Shown here piece by piece: positions 21,490 to 33,125 of a DNA stretch of 64,000 nucleotides (the first letter of the stretch is position 1; the number at the start of each line of letters is the position of its first letter). The position numbers and the translations under genes are program-made. The notes under the pieces were generated by a model. It was not told the DNA's origin. It did no database searches and saw only the letters and a list, made by a program, of their open reading frames with translations. This DNA is from Epiperipatus broadwayi (Eukaryota > Onychophora > Udeonychophora > Euonychophora > Peripatidae): positions 22,339,401-22,403,400 of the forward strand of contig JAQFVV010000001.1 in assembly GCA_028023455.1 (NCBI GenBank). The letters run 5' to 3'.

Positions 21490-24240
21490 GCTACCTATGG
21501 TGAATGCACAAAAAGTGGTGCACTGAATTCCAGAGAAAATTTTAAAAAAAATTTCTTATACAATTTATACATATATAAACACAGAATTAACTTACCACTG
21601 AATTCTAGAATGAGCACTTATTATACTTGAATTATACTTACTTCATCAACAGGCTCCAGCAAATGCTGAAATGCATACTCAATTAATTTACTGCTGACTC
21701 CCATATAAAGTGTGATGGATTTTGATTCTATGGGTGTGAACAATTTTGTGTATTCAAACTTACATGTTTTATTAATGATTCTTTAAGATAAGATTTCTCT
21801 TTTTATGAAGGCTTAATGTAGTTCTATAAATTAAAAAACTTTTTTTTCTCATTTTGAATATGTATGTCCTGCAATTATTCAATATATTTTTATGTTGGGT
21901 TTTATGTTTTTTTTATACGGTATCTTTCCTTTTTATTCAAATATAGTAGATGTACTCTAACGAACTATATTAAATAATCCTTTCCTCATGAGCACCGTTA
22001 AACATTAGTGTTCAATCATTAAAGATACTCTTGTCCAGCTGTGATAGGGATTTTAAGGAAATAAGAGTGGTTATCTTATTTGTGAACCCAAATGTAATTA
22101 TATGAGCCAACCTTGAGTTTCTAGAAGTGAAAGTGTGAATTTATAAATCATTCACTTTATATTCATCTCTTATTTTTAATATTCTTATTAGCACTTCTGA
22201 AATTTTAAATTTACTTTGTGCCAATATTAAACGATGTTAAATTATCTATATTTTTAAAATTTAACTGATTATCAGCAAAGCTTTTATAATGAGGATATAT
22301 GGGTTGTATATATGATTTCCTGCTGACAGACTGTATTAAGACAGGAAGTGATCTTATATTTCATCATACATAATATATTACAAGAGAAGAGAGACAAAAA
22401 CTATGCAAGATGGCTCAATTGGTTAGAGCATTACTTTAAAATTCAGTATTCATGAATCTAAGGGTCAGATATGACTTCCATGCTAGTACTGTCATTAGTC
22501 AGGTTAGAAACATCTGAAGAAAAGAGAATACCATCACCTGAAATGTTGTGCCTATACTTACTAACAGTTGAATATAATTGGAAAATTTAAATATAGTTAA
22601 ATTTTTTAAAGACTCTTCAATGTTTAATGTTAGATAATGGTAATAGTCCAATATATAAATACATTGAAAATATATATTGTAGTTATAACAATGATTATGC
22701 TACAATGCAGAGAAGAAGAAAAAATGTTTTAAACTGACTAGTAAATATTTATGTGTGTGCAAGTATATGTGTGTCACTTGAGAAATAAAAGTATAGACTG
22801 TCTAAATTAAAATAAAAATTAATTCATGCACATTATTAAAGATTATTAAGTATTATTTTGTAATATGTGAAAAACAAGGGAATGATAATAATAGTGTAAA
22901 GGAAGAAAGAAAAATCTAAATTAGAAGCTGTTCTAGTTTGCCTTTCCTGAACTGAGTTTTAAATAAAATATCTCACATTTCATAATAAAACTGGATAGCA
23001 AAACCAAAAATAAAATTAAAATTTTAGATTTGATAACATTTTAGGTTATAATTAAAAAAGTAAAAGTCAACAGTGTATTTTTCTTCTCAAAGATAAAGAA
23101 AGTGAGAAAGAGTCATGCTATTTTATTGTCTTCTTTTATTTATATATATATAAAACATGTAATGTGCTAAAATTTGTATCCACAAGATGTTTTGGAGAGA
23201 GTAAAAGGGAATGTTTTTCAGAAAATATATTGTTATAATAACGCAAATGCCATATCTTCTCTAGCTAGTGACATATATGTTGTTTGAAAACCATGTTGTT
23301 GAATAGTTATTGGTTTGTTATAAATAGGTCAGAAACAAGCTACTAGGCATAATTATTCTTATTATTATCATTCTAATTCTAGGAGCCAGCAGTTCATTTC
23401 AATGCAGTCTACTTTTGCAGCTGTATTGCTATAATCTATACAGAAGAGAGAAATGGTCACTGATTAATACTCCTTTTCCATTGTAAATCGTATTTGACAA
23501 TATTTTTCAATACTTCAGTTATAGTAGTCAGTATGATGAATTTATTTAGAAGAAATCAATTTACTATGTGGGACTAGATATCAAACATCACACCAGTTAA
23601 AACAACCTGGAAAATGTAGTCGGATCCAGAAATTAGCACTGAAGTATGAAAAACCAGCTCATGCAACACCTATAATGCCATAAAGGAAGAAATGGATAAT
23701 GCCATATAAATGGCTCAAGACCTGCTGATAGTATACTTCCTAGAATATCTTCACTGCTGCTTTATTTACTCTCTCTAACATCATCAGTGTTCAAGATCAT
23801 CATCATCATTGGAAAACTAAGGAAGACAGTAGAATATTAAAAGAATGATACCTGAAAAAACCCATGGTTAGTGACTGTTTCCCTATTTATTACAGTATAC
23901 ATCTATATATAGATTCATTTACATGCTAGATAAATTTATTTAAAAGATAGTTGTATTTTAAAGATTTTTTTATGTGTATTACAAAATTGAAAGCTGTGAA
24001 AAAAATAAAATATAATTTTAGTAATCCTAAAAAGATTGCTATAAATCAAAATCTTGGAAAGAAAATAATAAAAATAGGTTTTAAAAACAAAAGTATAACA
24101 ATAATTTTAAAACAATATAACACAATTATATGTTTGTTGCGTTTAAAATAGTTGTTAAAAGTTTTTGAACTTTTGGATAGAATGCACTTCATTAAGTAAT
24201 TTAAACCTCTCCTCAAAAATAAAAGAGTAAATTCAAACTA
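21490..24240. other. Stretch without supported genes apart from one SINE
   Basis: At 21480-21640 a GC-balanced patch (GGGATGGCTACCTATGGTG) may be another transposon edge. 22580-24240 is A+T-rich. The open stretch at 23951-24151 is lysine- and isoleucine-rich with no motif and lies just before the Penelope-like element, so it could be its lost N-terminus, but I cannot support that. Confidence 0.5.
22405..22575 (+). mobile_element. tRNA-derived SINE copy
   Basis: Contains the A-box-like ATGGCTCAATTGGTTAGAGC (22429-22448), a weakened B box (GGGTCAGATATGACTTCC, about 22464), then GTACTGTCATTAGTCAGG and ACATCTGAAGAAAAGAGA, ending in CTTACTAACAGTTGAAT. The same order is found on the minus strand at 53115-53312 and 33126-33440, which defines the family. 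Confidence 0.85.
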
Positions 24241-24299
24241 TCACCCTTTGTTGATTTTTGTTAATGTAATAGCTTTTTCCAAGTTGGAGTACTATCATA

Positions 24300-24819
24300 T
24301 TTATCCTTCCTCCTCATCACCCTCGAGAATGTTTGCTAATGTAAAGTTGCACAAGCCAAATGCGCCCCTGAGGCTCATGTTAGATTTAGGATGGGTGCAC
24401 TACTTTAATACTGCAAAATTGGTAAATTAATGGCTTATTGATAGCATAGGATTTGGTGTTTACCCAAATAGATCCTCATTTGAGTTTGTGGACAAAATTA
24501 AGAATGCAGCTTTGGAACCGAGTTTCAAAATAGCAGTGTTGGATATTACAGAGCTCTATGACTCCATCAACCGGAAACAGTCTATTAATATAATTAAAAC
24601 TGAATTAATGCACAATAATTGTCCACTGACACCTATTAATTTCAGCATGGAATTTCTGACATGGCTAGACGATAATATTATGGTGGTGTTTGATGGCAAA
24701 TGGTTCCGCATGAAAGATGGATGGCCTCTGGGTAGGCCAATGAGTGGAATCATTTCCAACATTTTTCTCAATCATTATAAGAAACAATTTTTACCCAAAT
24801 ATGACAATGCAGAACCAAG
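24300..24819 (+). pseudogene. Penelope-like RT, N-terminal part (motifs 1-B)
   Basis: Motifs in order: FANVKLHKPNAPLR (about 24331-24372, the 'PKIHK....RPI' block of this class), a stop at 24428-24430, SFEFVDKIKN (about 24478-24507), KIAVLDITELYDSIN (motif A, about 24527-24572), and GWPLGRPMSGIISNIFLNHY (motif B, about 24719-24778, usually 'G.AMGSPLSP..AN..M...'). The segment ends at the TA target of the MITE. Open for over 110 codons after the stop. Confidence 0.92.
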
Positions 24820-24821
24820 TA

Positions 24822-25795
24822 CACCTGGGTCTCATTTTATGCGGATTATTTTAATGCGATTTTGAAGTTATGCAATTCATGTTTCTTCTTAATATCTTTC
24901 ATATTTCACTATATTTATTAGATATCAAGAAATTTAAATTATTGATAACTTATTTTGACTTGAAATACTTTTTTTTTTTTTTTCAAAAATATAACGTTAT
25001 ATTAGCAGCTAATGTGAATATGGCCTGAAGTTGTATTTAGAATGTTAGTTTCTATGTAAATAACCTATTTATACTAATGAGTAAATAATAATAGATTTAT
25101 ACTTACATATAAAAATACCGCAATAAATATTCAAAAAATTTAAACTTTTAAAACGTATTTTGTTATATATAACAGAAATAAATTATCTTTTAGATTTTTA
25201 AAATAAAAAACAAAGATTTTATAAACTGAAAATAATCTTTGTAATGATAATGTATAATCTTTTTGTTGTGATTACAATCTCATTTTTTAATATAGAAACA
25301 GAAAACCATTAACACAGCATAAGACTGAAAGTGGCGCTAGTTATACATCACATGACGAATAAAAATAAAGTGGCTAACAGGTTTCTCTGGGCATAATTGC
25401 TAAGAGATTCTTGACTTCATTTAAGAAGCCACAATACATCACATCAAGTCTGATTTCTTACCAGTTTACAAACGAATGCTCACGGTAATGATTAAAATAT
25501 GTATGAAAAATGTAAAATTAAATACTGTAGTTAATACAAAAAGTAAAAAAAGTTTGTCTTGTATTAAGTTTTTTCAAATATTTGAAATTTTTTTATTAGT
25601 CATACTTTATTTGCTTATTTTTTTTAATGCGAATTTTAAAGTAATTTTTTCTTGTTGCTTTGTTTTTATGCAAATTCTGAAAATTACAGCACCTATCCCC
25701 CATTTTTCAAAGTAAGTTAAGTCTATTTTTGTGTGATTTTTTTTAATGCAGGTTTTCTGTGGAACCTATCTACTGCATAAAATGAGACCCATGTG
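24822..25795. mobile_element. 974-bp Tc1/mariner-type MITE inserted in the Penelope-like RT
   Basis: The ends are inverted repeats of about 23 bp. The core TGGGTCTCATTTTATGC at 24826-24842 is matched by its reverse complement at 25775-25791. The outermost bases read CAC on both ends. Each end is bordered by TA (24820-24821 and 25796-25797), the target duplication of Tc1/mariner elements. The 976 bp removed by precise loss would put both RT halves in one frame, which supports these exact boundaries. The interior is A+T-rich and non-coding. It contains AGGTTTCTCTGGGCATA (about 25379-25395), close to a segment at the LINE 3' end near 72-100 (minus). Confidence 0.9.
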
Positions 25796-25797
25796 TA

Positions 25798-26030
25798 TTC
25801 TGTACACATGCTATGTGGACGATCTGTTTATAGCCGCACCGGAGAACATTACTGTAAGAATTCAGGATGATCTCCAGGCACACACTAAGTTAATATTGAA
25901 TGGGATGTGGGAGGATGAAAAACAAGAAATTAGATACTTGGATATACAAGTGCAAAGAGACACATTACAACTCAACTACTGCATGATCATCAAGCCACTT
26001 GAAATATGAGTCTACATCCATCCGAATTAG
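25798..26030 (+). pseudogene. Penelope-like RT, C-terminal part with YVDD
   Basis: CYVDDLFIAAPE (about 25810-25845) is RT motif C with both catalytic aspartates. It is followed by EIRYLDIQVQRD (about 25929-25964), equivalent to the 'LPFLDVLI.R' block of Penelope-like RTs. In-frame stops at 26007 and 26028 end the open frame, but similarity continues in the same frame. Confidence 0.92.
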
Positions 26031-26660
26031 AAGTCTCCAAGAGCTCATAAATTGATGGTCTTGGCAGCATTCCTGTTTAGAAACCATCATTTCTGTAAAT
26101 TTGAATTGGATAGAAAAAACAATTTAACTCGCTATCTGAAAAACCTGATGAACGTTGGATTTAAACATGGAGTCATTAGCAGGAAAGTCAAACAGTTTTA
26201 TAACAAGCTAAGAAATAACCCGGCCAAAGAATATAAACCATGTATGCTTTTACGATATATATCCACCTTGGCTAAAAAACTCATTAAAACACTCTCAACA
26301 GATTTCAATTTAAGCTTCTACATACCACCAGCCACTAATAGACTAATCAATAATTCAAAAGACAAGATCGCACTTAAAATTCTTCAAGCTGTTTACAAAA
26401 TTACATGCTTCCATAACGGCTGCAGTGCGTATATTATGGAGAAATATGAGCCACAATCGCTACCAGAGTATCGCAATATCGATACTTATATAACAGGACA
26501 AGAATCAAATCTGAAGGTAGCTCAATATTTTTCAAACAACAAAGGTCCACAGGCCATACGTTTGAACCTATGATGGCTGAAATGGTTTGCACCGAGCGGA
26601 ATGACACCAAGCACAAGATAAAAGAGGCGATCTTTATAGCAGAAGATTCCGACTCCATTA
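26031..26660 (+). pseudogene. Penelope-like element C-terminus with degenerate GIY-YIG domain
   Basis: Open for 173 codons from 26052. It has KSPRAHK and FYNKLRNNPA typical of the RT thumb/linker, LLRYISTLAKKLIKTLSTDF (the 'LPYI.GLS..I...L' block), DKI, then AVYKITCFHNGCSAYIMEKYE (about 26388-26450). In functional GIY-YIG domains of this class the same region reads 'G-V-Y-x-I-x-C ... Y-I-G-x-T'. Here GIY is AVY and YIG is YIM, so the nuclease should be dead. SNLKVAQYF fits the later 'SN.A.H' helix. A stop follows at about 26571. Confidence 0.85.
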
Positions 26661-27078
26661 ATAGGAGAGGTGCTTGCTTCTCCAGTTCAAAAAAATGGGC
26701 GATCTAGGTGATTTGCATATATTTGCATACATCTCTATTAGATAAGCTAACAACAATTATTATTATAAGCTATGAATATGGGAGCACGAATTTCCTGAAA
26801 GCGCTAAGCAATTATAAAACTTTTAATATATCTTCATGGATCTGCATTTCAAGCACAATATATAGATTACAAAGCATAAGTGAAGTAAAACTAAACTGTT
26901 TATGATAACATTACTATTAATAAAATAAATTAAACATACCAACAAATACAAGAGTTCTTGTTCAACATGATTGATTGATTAAAAAAAGTAGGCTGATGAA
27001 CAAAGTCGCAAAGAATAATGGATCAAATTTCTATAGGAATAATGTAAAACTATGGTTTTACTTTTACATATTAATATA

Positions 27079-27338
27079 TAATATATAGGGTATATGAGCA
27101 CAGACTTTCACATGACCCACCACTCTCCATACTATCTCATAACACTGATACACTTGAACACATATATGTTGAAAAGATAAATAATCACCAATATATGTAT
27201 TTCATGCTAAGCCAGCAATCATCAGTTGGTGATTATTTATCTTTTCAACATATATGTGTTCAAGTGTATCAGTGTTATGAGATAGTATGGAGAGTGGTGG
27301 GTCGTGTGAAAGTCTGTGCTCATATACCCTATATATTA
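27079..27338. mobile_element. Near-perfect foldback (hairpin) element, 113-bp arms
   Basis: Arms 27079-27191 and 27226-27338 are reverse complements with essentially one mismatch (the CACATGACCC/GGGTCGTGTG site) around a 34-nt loop (27192-27225). A related but half-sized copy lies at 1693-1850. The high identity suggests a recent insertion or arm homogenisation. If transcribed, it would form a long double-stranded RNA stem. No coding content. Confidence 0.93.
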
Positions 27339-27344
27339 CATATA

Positions 27345-29260
27345 TAGACACAGGTATACAATAAGGCTGTGTTTCAGTTATATTAATATATAATACATTT
27401 ATGCAATGTACACATATTATAAATGCTTTCTCTTGCTAAGCATTTATCACAAAGCTTGTTGAGCAACTAGCATAGCTCTTTGTGTATATAAATCTAAAAG
27501 TTAAGTTTTTGTTTAAAATAATAATAAGCACAACCTATGAATTAAAAATATATATATTTATTTCAAGTTAATGTTTATTTTTATAGTTTTCTCTTGCTTT
27601 GACCTTTTTTTTTTTTTAAAAAAAAGCTTATTGTTTTGCCTAATTTTTGAGATAAATTTTGCTAGTAACATTTTTATATTCATACTTTAATATTTTTATA
27701 TTTATATTTGAAAGGATGCTTAGAACCTGACCTATTATTATTATTGAAGTGGTCGGTCTGAGAGTCGGACTGCACTTCAAGACCCTATCTAAACTTTGTA
27801 CCATCAAACATGGTTTAAACCCGGGTGTTTCCCGCAGATACACACACTCATCTCTTTATATTTTTATTATTATCATACACATAGTAAATTTGGGGATATA
27901 TATATAATAGCCATAAAATAATGGATAAATAGAGTCATGTATGTGTGGAGAAACGTGTATATATAACAAACAATAGATGTTAACATATATAATCATATTT
28001 TTACATTTTCTATTAATATTTTATAGTTTATTCTATATTTAAAATTTTATATTCAAATCTATATTCATTTAATGGCGGTCACAGGATGATATCGGTTTCG
28101 AAAGTTCTAGAAGCATTCCAAATCTTTAATTATAAAATCCATTAGTCTCATTAGGAAATGATCTATTAATCTGATAAAGTCAATATAGCACCCATTAATG
28201 AAAAATTTATCATTTAAAAAAAAAAATCTTTCTAAATCTAGAAATAGATTTTAAAGCAATCGTTTAGAACTTATCAACCCGATTGCATTGTTTTGTCTTA
28301 CCTGCAGAACAAAACTGGATTTCCTGTAAGTGAAACGTCTCAGGAAAGGTATCTTAAAAGCATTCCTGACATAACAAGGGATCAAATAATTAAAAGTATC
28401 TTAAAAGTATTCCTGACATAACAAGGGATCAAATAAATAGGGCTCAAATTTATTCCAGTTCGTTCAGTGTCTAAATTTTTGAAGCATCGATTTAACTAAT
28501 CCACGCCACTCAAACCTTTAATATGCCAATTATTCATTCCTGAAACAACTCCCACCAGAATGCCGCTCTATATTTGAACAACCATGAATTGCTATGATTT
28601 GCTTTAAAAACTGACCCATGGAATCCTGCTACATGCTTTTAAATATGATAGTGAAAGACATGCACACTTTAATGAGGCACAATGAAATGTGGACTCCACA
28701 CCGAATTGGAAACCATAAAAAACTGAAGGTAATCATAAGAATGCCGCCCTCATAGGCTCTAATTTCTCTCTAGTAATTCAAAATGTAATTAAGAGTGTAA
28801 TATTTAATGTTTTATGAATTATAACCTATTGATCTTAAAATTAGTTAATCTTCTAAATAATATGTAATTTCTTTGATATATTTGACTCTCTATAACACTT
28901 TCTAAAATAGTCTTTATTAGCCTCATAATTTAATCTAAATTTTAATTTGGTGCGGCAAAATCTTTTATTTATTGTTTATGTGTATTTTAAATTCAATATT
29001 ATATGCCAATAAACTCCCACCCTTGCAAGTATAATTATTTTAGCTTAGCTACCCGCCATTAAAGGGGAATGCCAATTCATTAATCATTTTGTTTATCAAG
29101 TTTTAAACCACGGACGCTTGCCAGGTTGGGAGAAGATTTCAAATATGTTTTTTTTAATTTTTATATATTTGCATAAACAATAGAGGGGGAGTAAAGTTCC
29201 ACCTTTGATAAGTTTAATATTCAGACAACTCTCAATCATTTTATAATTTATTAGCACAGT
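27345..29260. other. Gene-free stretch with one 47-bp tandem duplication
   Basis: 28349-28395 and 28396-28442 are adjacent copies sharing TATCTTAAAAG, ATTCCTGACATAACAAGGG and ATCAAATAA. Apart from that, only A+T-rich sequence is seen, with modestly GC-balanced patches at 27730-27850 and 28500-28760 that are not convincingly coding. Confidence 0.6.
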
Positions 29261-29626
29261 CTTGAAATTATAAAATAAACATTTTATTAATTATATACTT
29301 TATTCCAAATGTGGGTAAAGTCTCTTTGACCATCACCCATCCAAATGAAATGTTTCTCTTAATTAATCGAAGCTCATCTCTGGTCGTAATACTGTATCTA
29401 TATCCAACATATGTGGGGGTTATATGGAGAACAAAATAGGGGGGGGGGGATCTTGTTAATATAAATTTGAGATATTCTAAAAATAATTCCAGATAATTTG
29501 GGTTTAGTAATTCAATCACACCATCACGCCTGATGTTATATTGTTATAGATAACAAGTTAAATAAATAAATTGAATGATTATTTATTATCCCAAGCATTG
29601 CTAGCATAGGTTCTTCGTTATAAAAT

Positions 29627-29980
29627 ATGCTTTGTCATAGATGTGTGTCGGAAAATCCGAGCTCATTCTCTCTTCATTTTAGGTCTTTAAATAAGGCAAC
29701 AAGTGATCCTGGAACATATACCTGTGCAATGGTAGCTCTGCATGGGATGACCCCAAGACAGCCAGCCCATAGCATCTCCATTCAGGTTCCTCACTTTCAA
29801 GAAGCTGATCTCATGAAAATTGTGAGAGTAGCAAGTCAGCTTTCTACGTGTTCAAATGATGAAACATTCAATCGGACTCCTAGGAACAGATTCAAAATCA
29901 TAATTGGCCTGCATGGTAGCACCGTGATTCTCAATATTATTATACTCCTTTTAAAAATAGAAACCTATAAAAATCTATAA
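29627..29980 (+). CDS. Exon-like open stretch of unknown identity, weak Ig-fold flavour
   Basis: This stretch is open for 117 codons and its first two thirds are clearly less A+T-rich than the surroundings, which suggests constraint or recent arrival. A plausible acceptor (CTTCATTTTAG, ending 29682) precedes SLNKATSDPGTYTCAMVALHG. The S-D-P-G-T-Y-T-C string matches the 'D.G.Y.C' motif before the F-strand of Ig domains, and HSISIQVP could be the G strand. GTGAGA at 29820 could be a donor. If real, it might be an exon of a neighbouring gene or a relic. It does not belong to the doublecortin fold. No homolog is claimed. Confidence 0.3.
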   Translation: MLCHRCVSENPSSFSLHFRSLNKATSDPGTYTCAMVALHGMTPRQPAHSISIQVPHFQEADLMKIVRVASQLSTCSNDETFNRTPRNRFKIIIGLHGSTVILNIIILLLKIETYKNL

Positions 29981-30682
29981 GCCGCAATATTGTGATCATG
30001 CTAAACTTATTCCCATCATTCATTTAATTTTCGTTCTAGTGCATCGTTCATTGATCCTGGATTATCTTCATTCAGAATAAATGCCTCCACATAAGTGCTT
30101 CCATTAAGCTAAATGAATAAACTGTCAAATTATATATATCTTTCATTAATGAAATAAAGCTAATAATAAAATTTAAAGGTTATTTAACTGATTTATATAT
30201 AAATAAATACTGAGAACAATTGAAGGTTTGCTTCTAACTTATATTAAGAGTGAATTATTGAAATTGTTTGTGTTTATATAACTGTGCTAGTACAATTATT
30301 GACATATCACTAAACTGCACCAAAACTAATGTATGTGTAAAATATTTGTATATATCTGTTTCTAAGTGCGAAATAAGCACATAATTAACCAAGCTTGTAA
30401 CATAAGGCTAACTATTTAATGAGGAATTAATATGTAAATCCATTATCTTTTTGTTATGTTGTTATTAAAATATTATTTAAAGTTAATCATTTTGGGTCAT
30501 TGCAATTTCTTTTGTTGATTTTATCCAGTTAAATTTGATAAGTAATTTTAGAGAGTTGTTTAGGTTATGATTATAAATATATATATTTCTCTGCCATACA
30601 TGCGAACTATCCTATCACCATTTTAGTAGAGTATCTTTGTTTCTCCGCTGGCTGCCGGCCGGAAATAATTAAAAGTAATCAG

Positions 30683-30745
30683 ATGCCATCAGAGTTGCTG
30701 CTCATAAGTTGTTGGGTCTGGAAACTGGACATACAGGGCAAAGTG
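30683..30745 (+). CDS. Candidate upstream or alternative first exon of the doublecortin-like gene
   Basis: A GC-balanced island at 30620-30830 ends with a strong donor (AAAGTG|GTGAGT, intron from 30746). In the frame that splices phase 0 onto the exon at 31615 it encodes, from ATG 30683, 21 residues ending KLDIQGKV. The junction then reads GKV|ITHLADFF, which lines up with the G-K-x-[VI]-T-x-L-x-D-F-F of doublecortin domains. Residues before GKV do not match the usual 'V..LYTLDGK' well, so it may be a diverged exon, an alternative first exon or coincidence. The frame stays open upstream to a possible acceptor near 30626. Confidence 0.35.
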
Positions 30746-31614
30746 GTGAGTGCTCCTGACCTGTGTATCTCGAACATGATCTGATTGAGGTACTTGTGCT
30801 TAGATTCTAGATCTTGTTGTATGAACATGCAAACCATTACATTATACAGTGAAATAAATGATAATTAAGATTTGGCAATATTTTTTTAATAATCACTTTT
30901 CATAAGTTAACTGTTTTTACTAGTGTATGAACAGCTTATCAAAGTTAAGTAATTTTATAGTTTTTTAAAAAAATAATTGTACCTTCTTTTTTATTTCTTG
31001 ACTTCTTTTATCTCTCAAAATTAAAATTTTGTTTCAGTACAGTAATCATAAATTTATTTTTCTATTGTTTTCATCTTGAATTTTTTTTTTTACTAAATTT
31101 GGTTTTTAAATTAATTATTAAATATGTCGCATTACTATTGTACTATATTTTCAAATAACAGATGATATCTATACTTTCTTTTAAATTTAGAAAGTGCTTA
31201 TGGCAAACTGTTATTATAGAAAATTTTACTACTCAGTGCTAGTACATATAAATATGTAGTATATTATTGTAAATCGCTATAGTATTTTTAAATCACTTAA
31301 ATATATATTCTATTAGTGAATCCATTATGAAACGATTTTATTTTTGCGAATTTTCATTCTGTGAATTAATCTTGATTATGCAAAAGCATATTGAATGAAA
31401 TGTTTTTAACCTCTTTGTATTTATTATTATGGTTTTTTGAAATTTGATAAATTAATAAATTCAAATTAGGAAAGTTTTTTTTTTTTTTATAAAAAAAAAA
31501 AAAAAAAAGACTAATTTGCATTTTAACAGGTTTTTTTTACAGAATTTTATTTTAATGTTTTATGATGTAGAGATAAAGTAACTATGATTTTTTTTTTTTT
31601 TTGTTTTGTTACAG

Positions 31615-31711
31615 ATAACACATCTTGCCGACTTCTTCAAGGAGGATGACATCTTTATAGCCTACGGTCCTGAAAAATTTGCCCATGATGATTTTGACTT
31701 AGATTCTGATG
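31615..31711 (+). CDS. Doublecortin-domain exon (DCX/DCLK/zyg-8 family)
   Basis: A 97-bp exon bounded by a long polypyrimidine tract with CAG acceptor (ending 31614) and a GTAATT donor (from 31712). It encodes 32 complete codons, ITHLADFFKEDDIFIAYG then PEKFAHDDFDLDSD, and ends with one base of the next codon. This is the C-terminal part of a DC domain: in vertebrate doublecortins the same place carries 'VTCLQDFF.DDD.FIACGPEKF...DDF.LDE.E'. Doublecortin domains bind and stabilise microtubules. The phase-1 end joins cleanly to the exon at 55947. The gene continues upstream, and possibly downstream towards a kinase domain, outside what I can recognise. Confidence 0.92.
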
Positions 31712-33125
31712 GTAATTTAATTTATATTTTGTAATTGATAATAATTATTAATATTTTTAGAACTATTAATTTTTTTTTTGAAACCTTGGATTACTATAAA
31801 AGATTTATATGATTTATTAAAAGTATGTTAAATATTATTTTGTATATATACAAGTATATAAATTGCAGAAAAGATGCAAAACGATCAAATTTTATTTATC
31901 TTTTAATATGAATGCTATATATTGTAAAGCATATTAATTTCTCCTATTCTCTTTTGAGCTTTTTCTTATCAGCATAGATACAACTGTTTGGATCCATTTT
32001 AGAACAAACATGATAAATAAATATCATTTTCATTGATTTATCATGAAGTCTCTATAAGTATCAAATCTGTTGAATTGAAATCACTATCAATTTTTATTAT
32101 TGGTCAATTATTTCTTTATCTAGATGTTGAGGCAATAGAGAATTCAGTAACATAATGGAAATGTGATAGATTGCATTTTTTTTAAAAGATGTCATCTTTG
32201 GCATTTATCATCTATGACATCAACTATTATGTCAACATATCCAATTTAGCTCATTCCACCTGATTGGATGAAGATAAGTTTTTAAATCTTTTCATATGAT
32301 ACTGTACAGAAAACTTTTGGAGAATTCCTTTTCTCTTTTCTTCATTGTAATAAGAACCTATGAGTCAATTAGTCTTAAAGAAATCTGTTAGTCATCTAAT
32401 ATCTTCATCATCATGAGTGTTTCATATTCTTGATCATTTCTTTTCATTAACTGTATTACTTTATTACTTGGCTTTTTCAATTTTTTATCTATATTTATAA
32501 CGTAATTATTCAAAATCATTAATATTACATATCTATTGTAATATCTTTTTTCTTTTTATTATGAAGTAGTTTTTATTTTATTTTAAATATAGTTTACAAT
32601 TTTTAGTCCTCTCATTATCATCTTTATTAATGTTTTTCTGTACTTTATTTATTTTAATTTTCATCCTATAATTATTAATCTTAGTCAATGTTTTTTTTTA
32701 TATTTCATTTTAAAGTTTAATTTCATTTTCTTTATTCATTATGGCCTATTTATATTCTGTAGAAATTTTTCTTTGTTTCTATTACAGTTTTGCTAATTCT
32801 GAATTTTCCATTATATTTATCATATTAATATTCATAAAATCATATTTACTATTTTTTCAACTTATTAAGTACATTTTGAAATTTTCTATATTTCATTCAA
32901 TACCATACTATATACTCTTAGTGTATTCACTATTATTTTCCATCAAGTTCCTATCCATATCTATTATAGAAATTATCAAAAATGTTTTTTTTTTTTACTT
33001 TATCCATTCCCTTCTTATATATTAATCTATAATCTAATAAATAAATAGTTATTTTTTGACCAGGTGTATTGTCTATCATATAGATTTTTCCAAATTTCAA
33101 ATATATACATTTGCTGGAAAATTAG

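Larger units (their letters stand above)
24250..26660 (+). mobile_element. Penelope-like retroelement (RT + GIY-YIG), disrupted by a MITE
   Basis: The plus strand carries Penelope-type RT motifs (24300-24819, resuming at 25798) followed by a C-terminal GIY-YIG-like domain (about 26370-26570). The protein is collinear except for a 974-bp insertion at 24822-25795 and at least three in-frame stops (24428-24430, 26007-26009, 26028-26030). The first part and the part after the insertion come back into one frame once the insertion and one TA are discounted. Terminal repeats typical of this class were not found, so this is probably a truncated copy. Confidence 0.92.

Noticed and set aside
22405-22480. 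A possible functional tRNA gene (A box and B box)
   Set aside because: The B box is degenerate, no acceptor stem pairs, and the same sequence recurs as a SINE family.
26990-27020. CTGATGA just downstream of the Penelope-like element, a class known to carry hammerhead ribozymes
   Set aside because: No GAAA core strand or matching helices follow, so a ribozyme cannot be supported.
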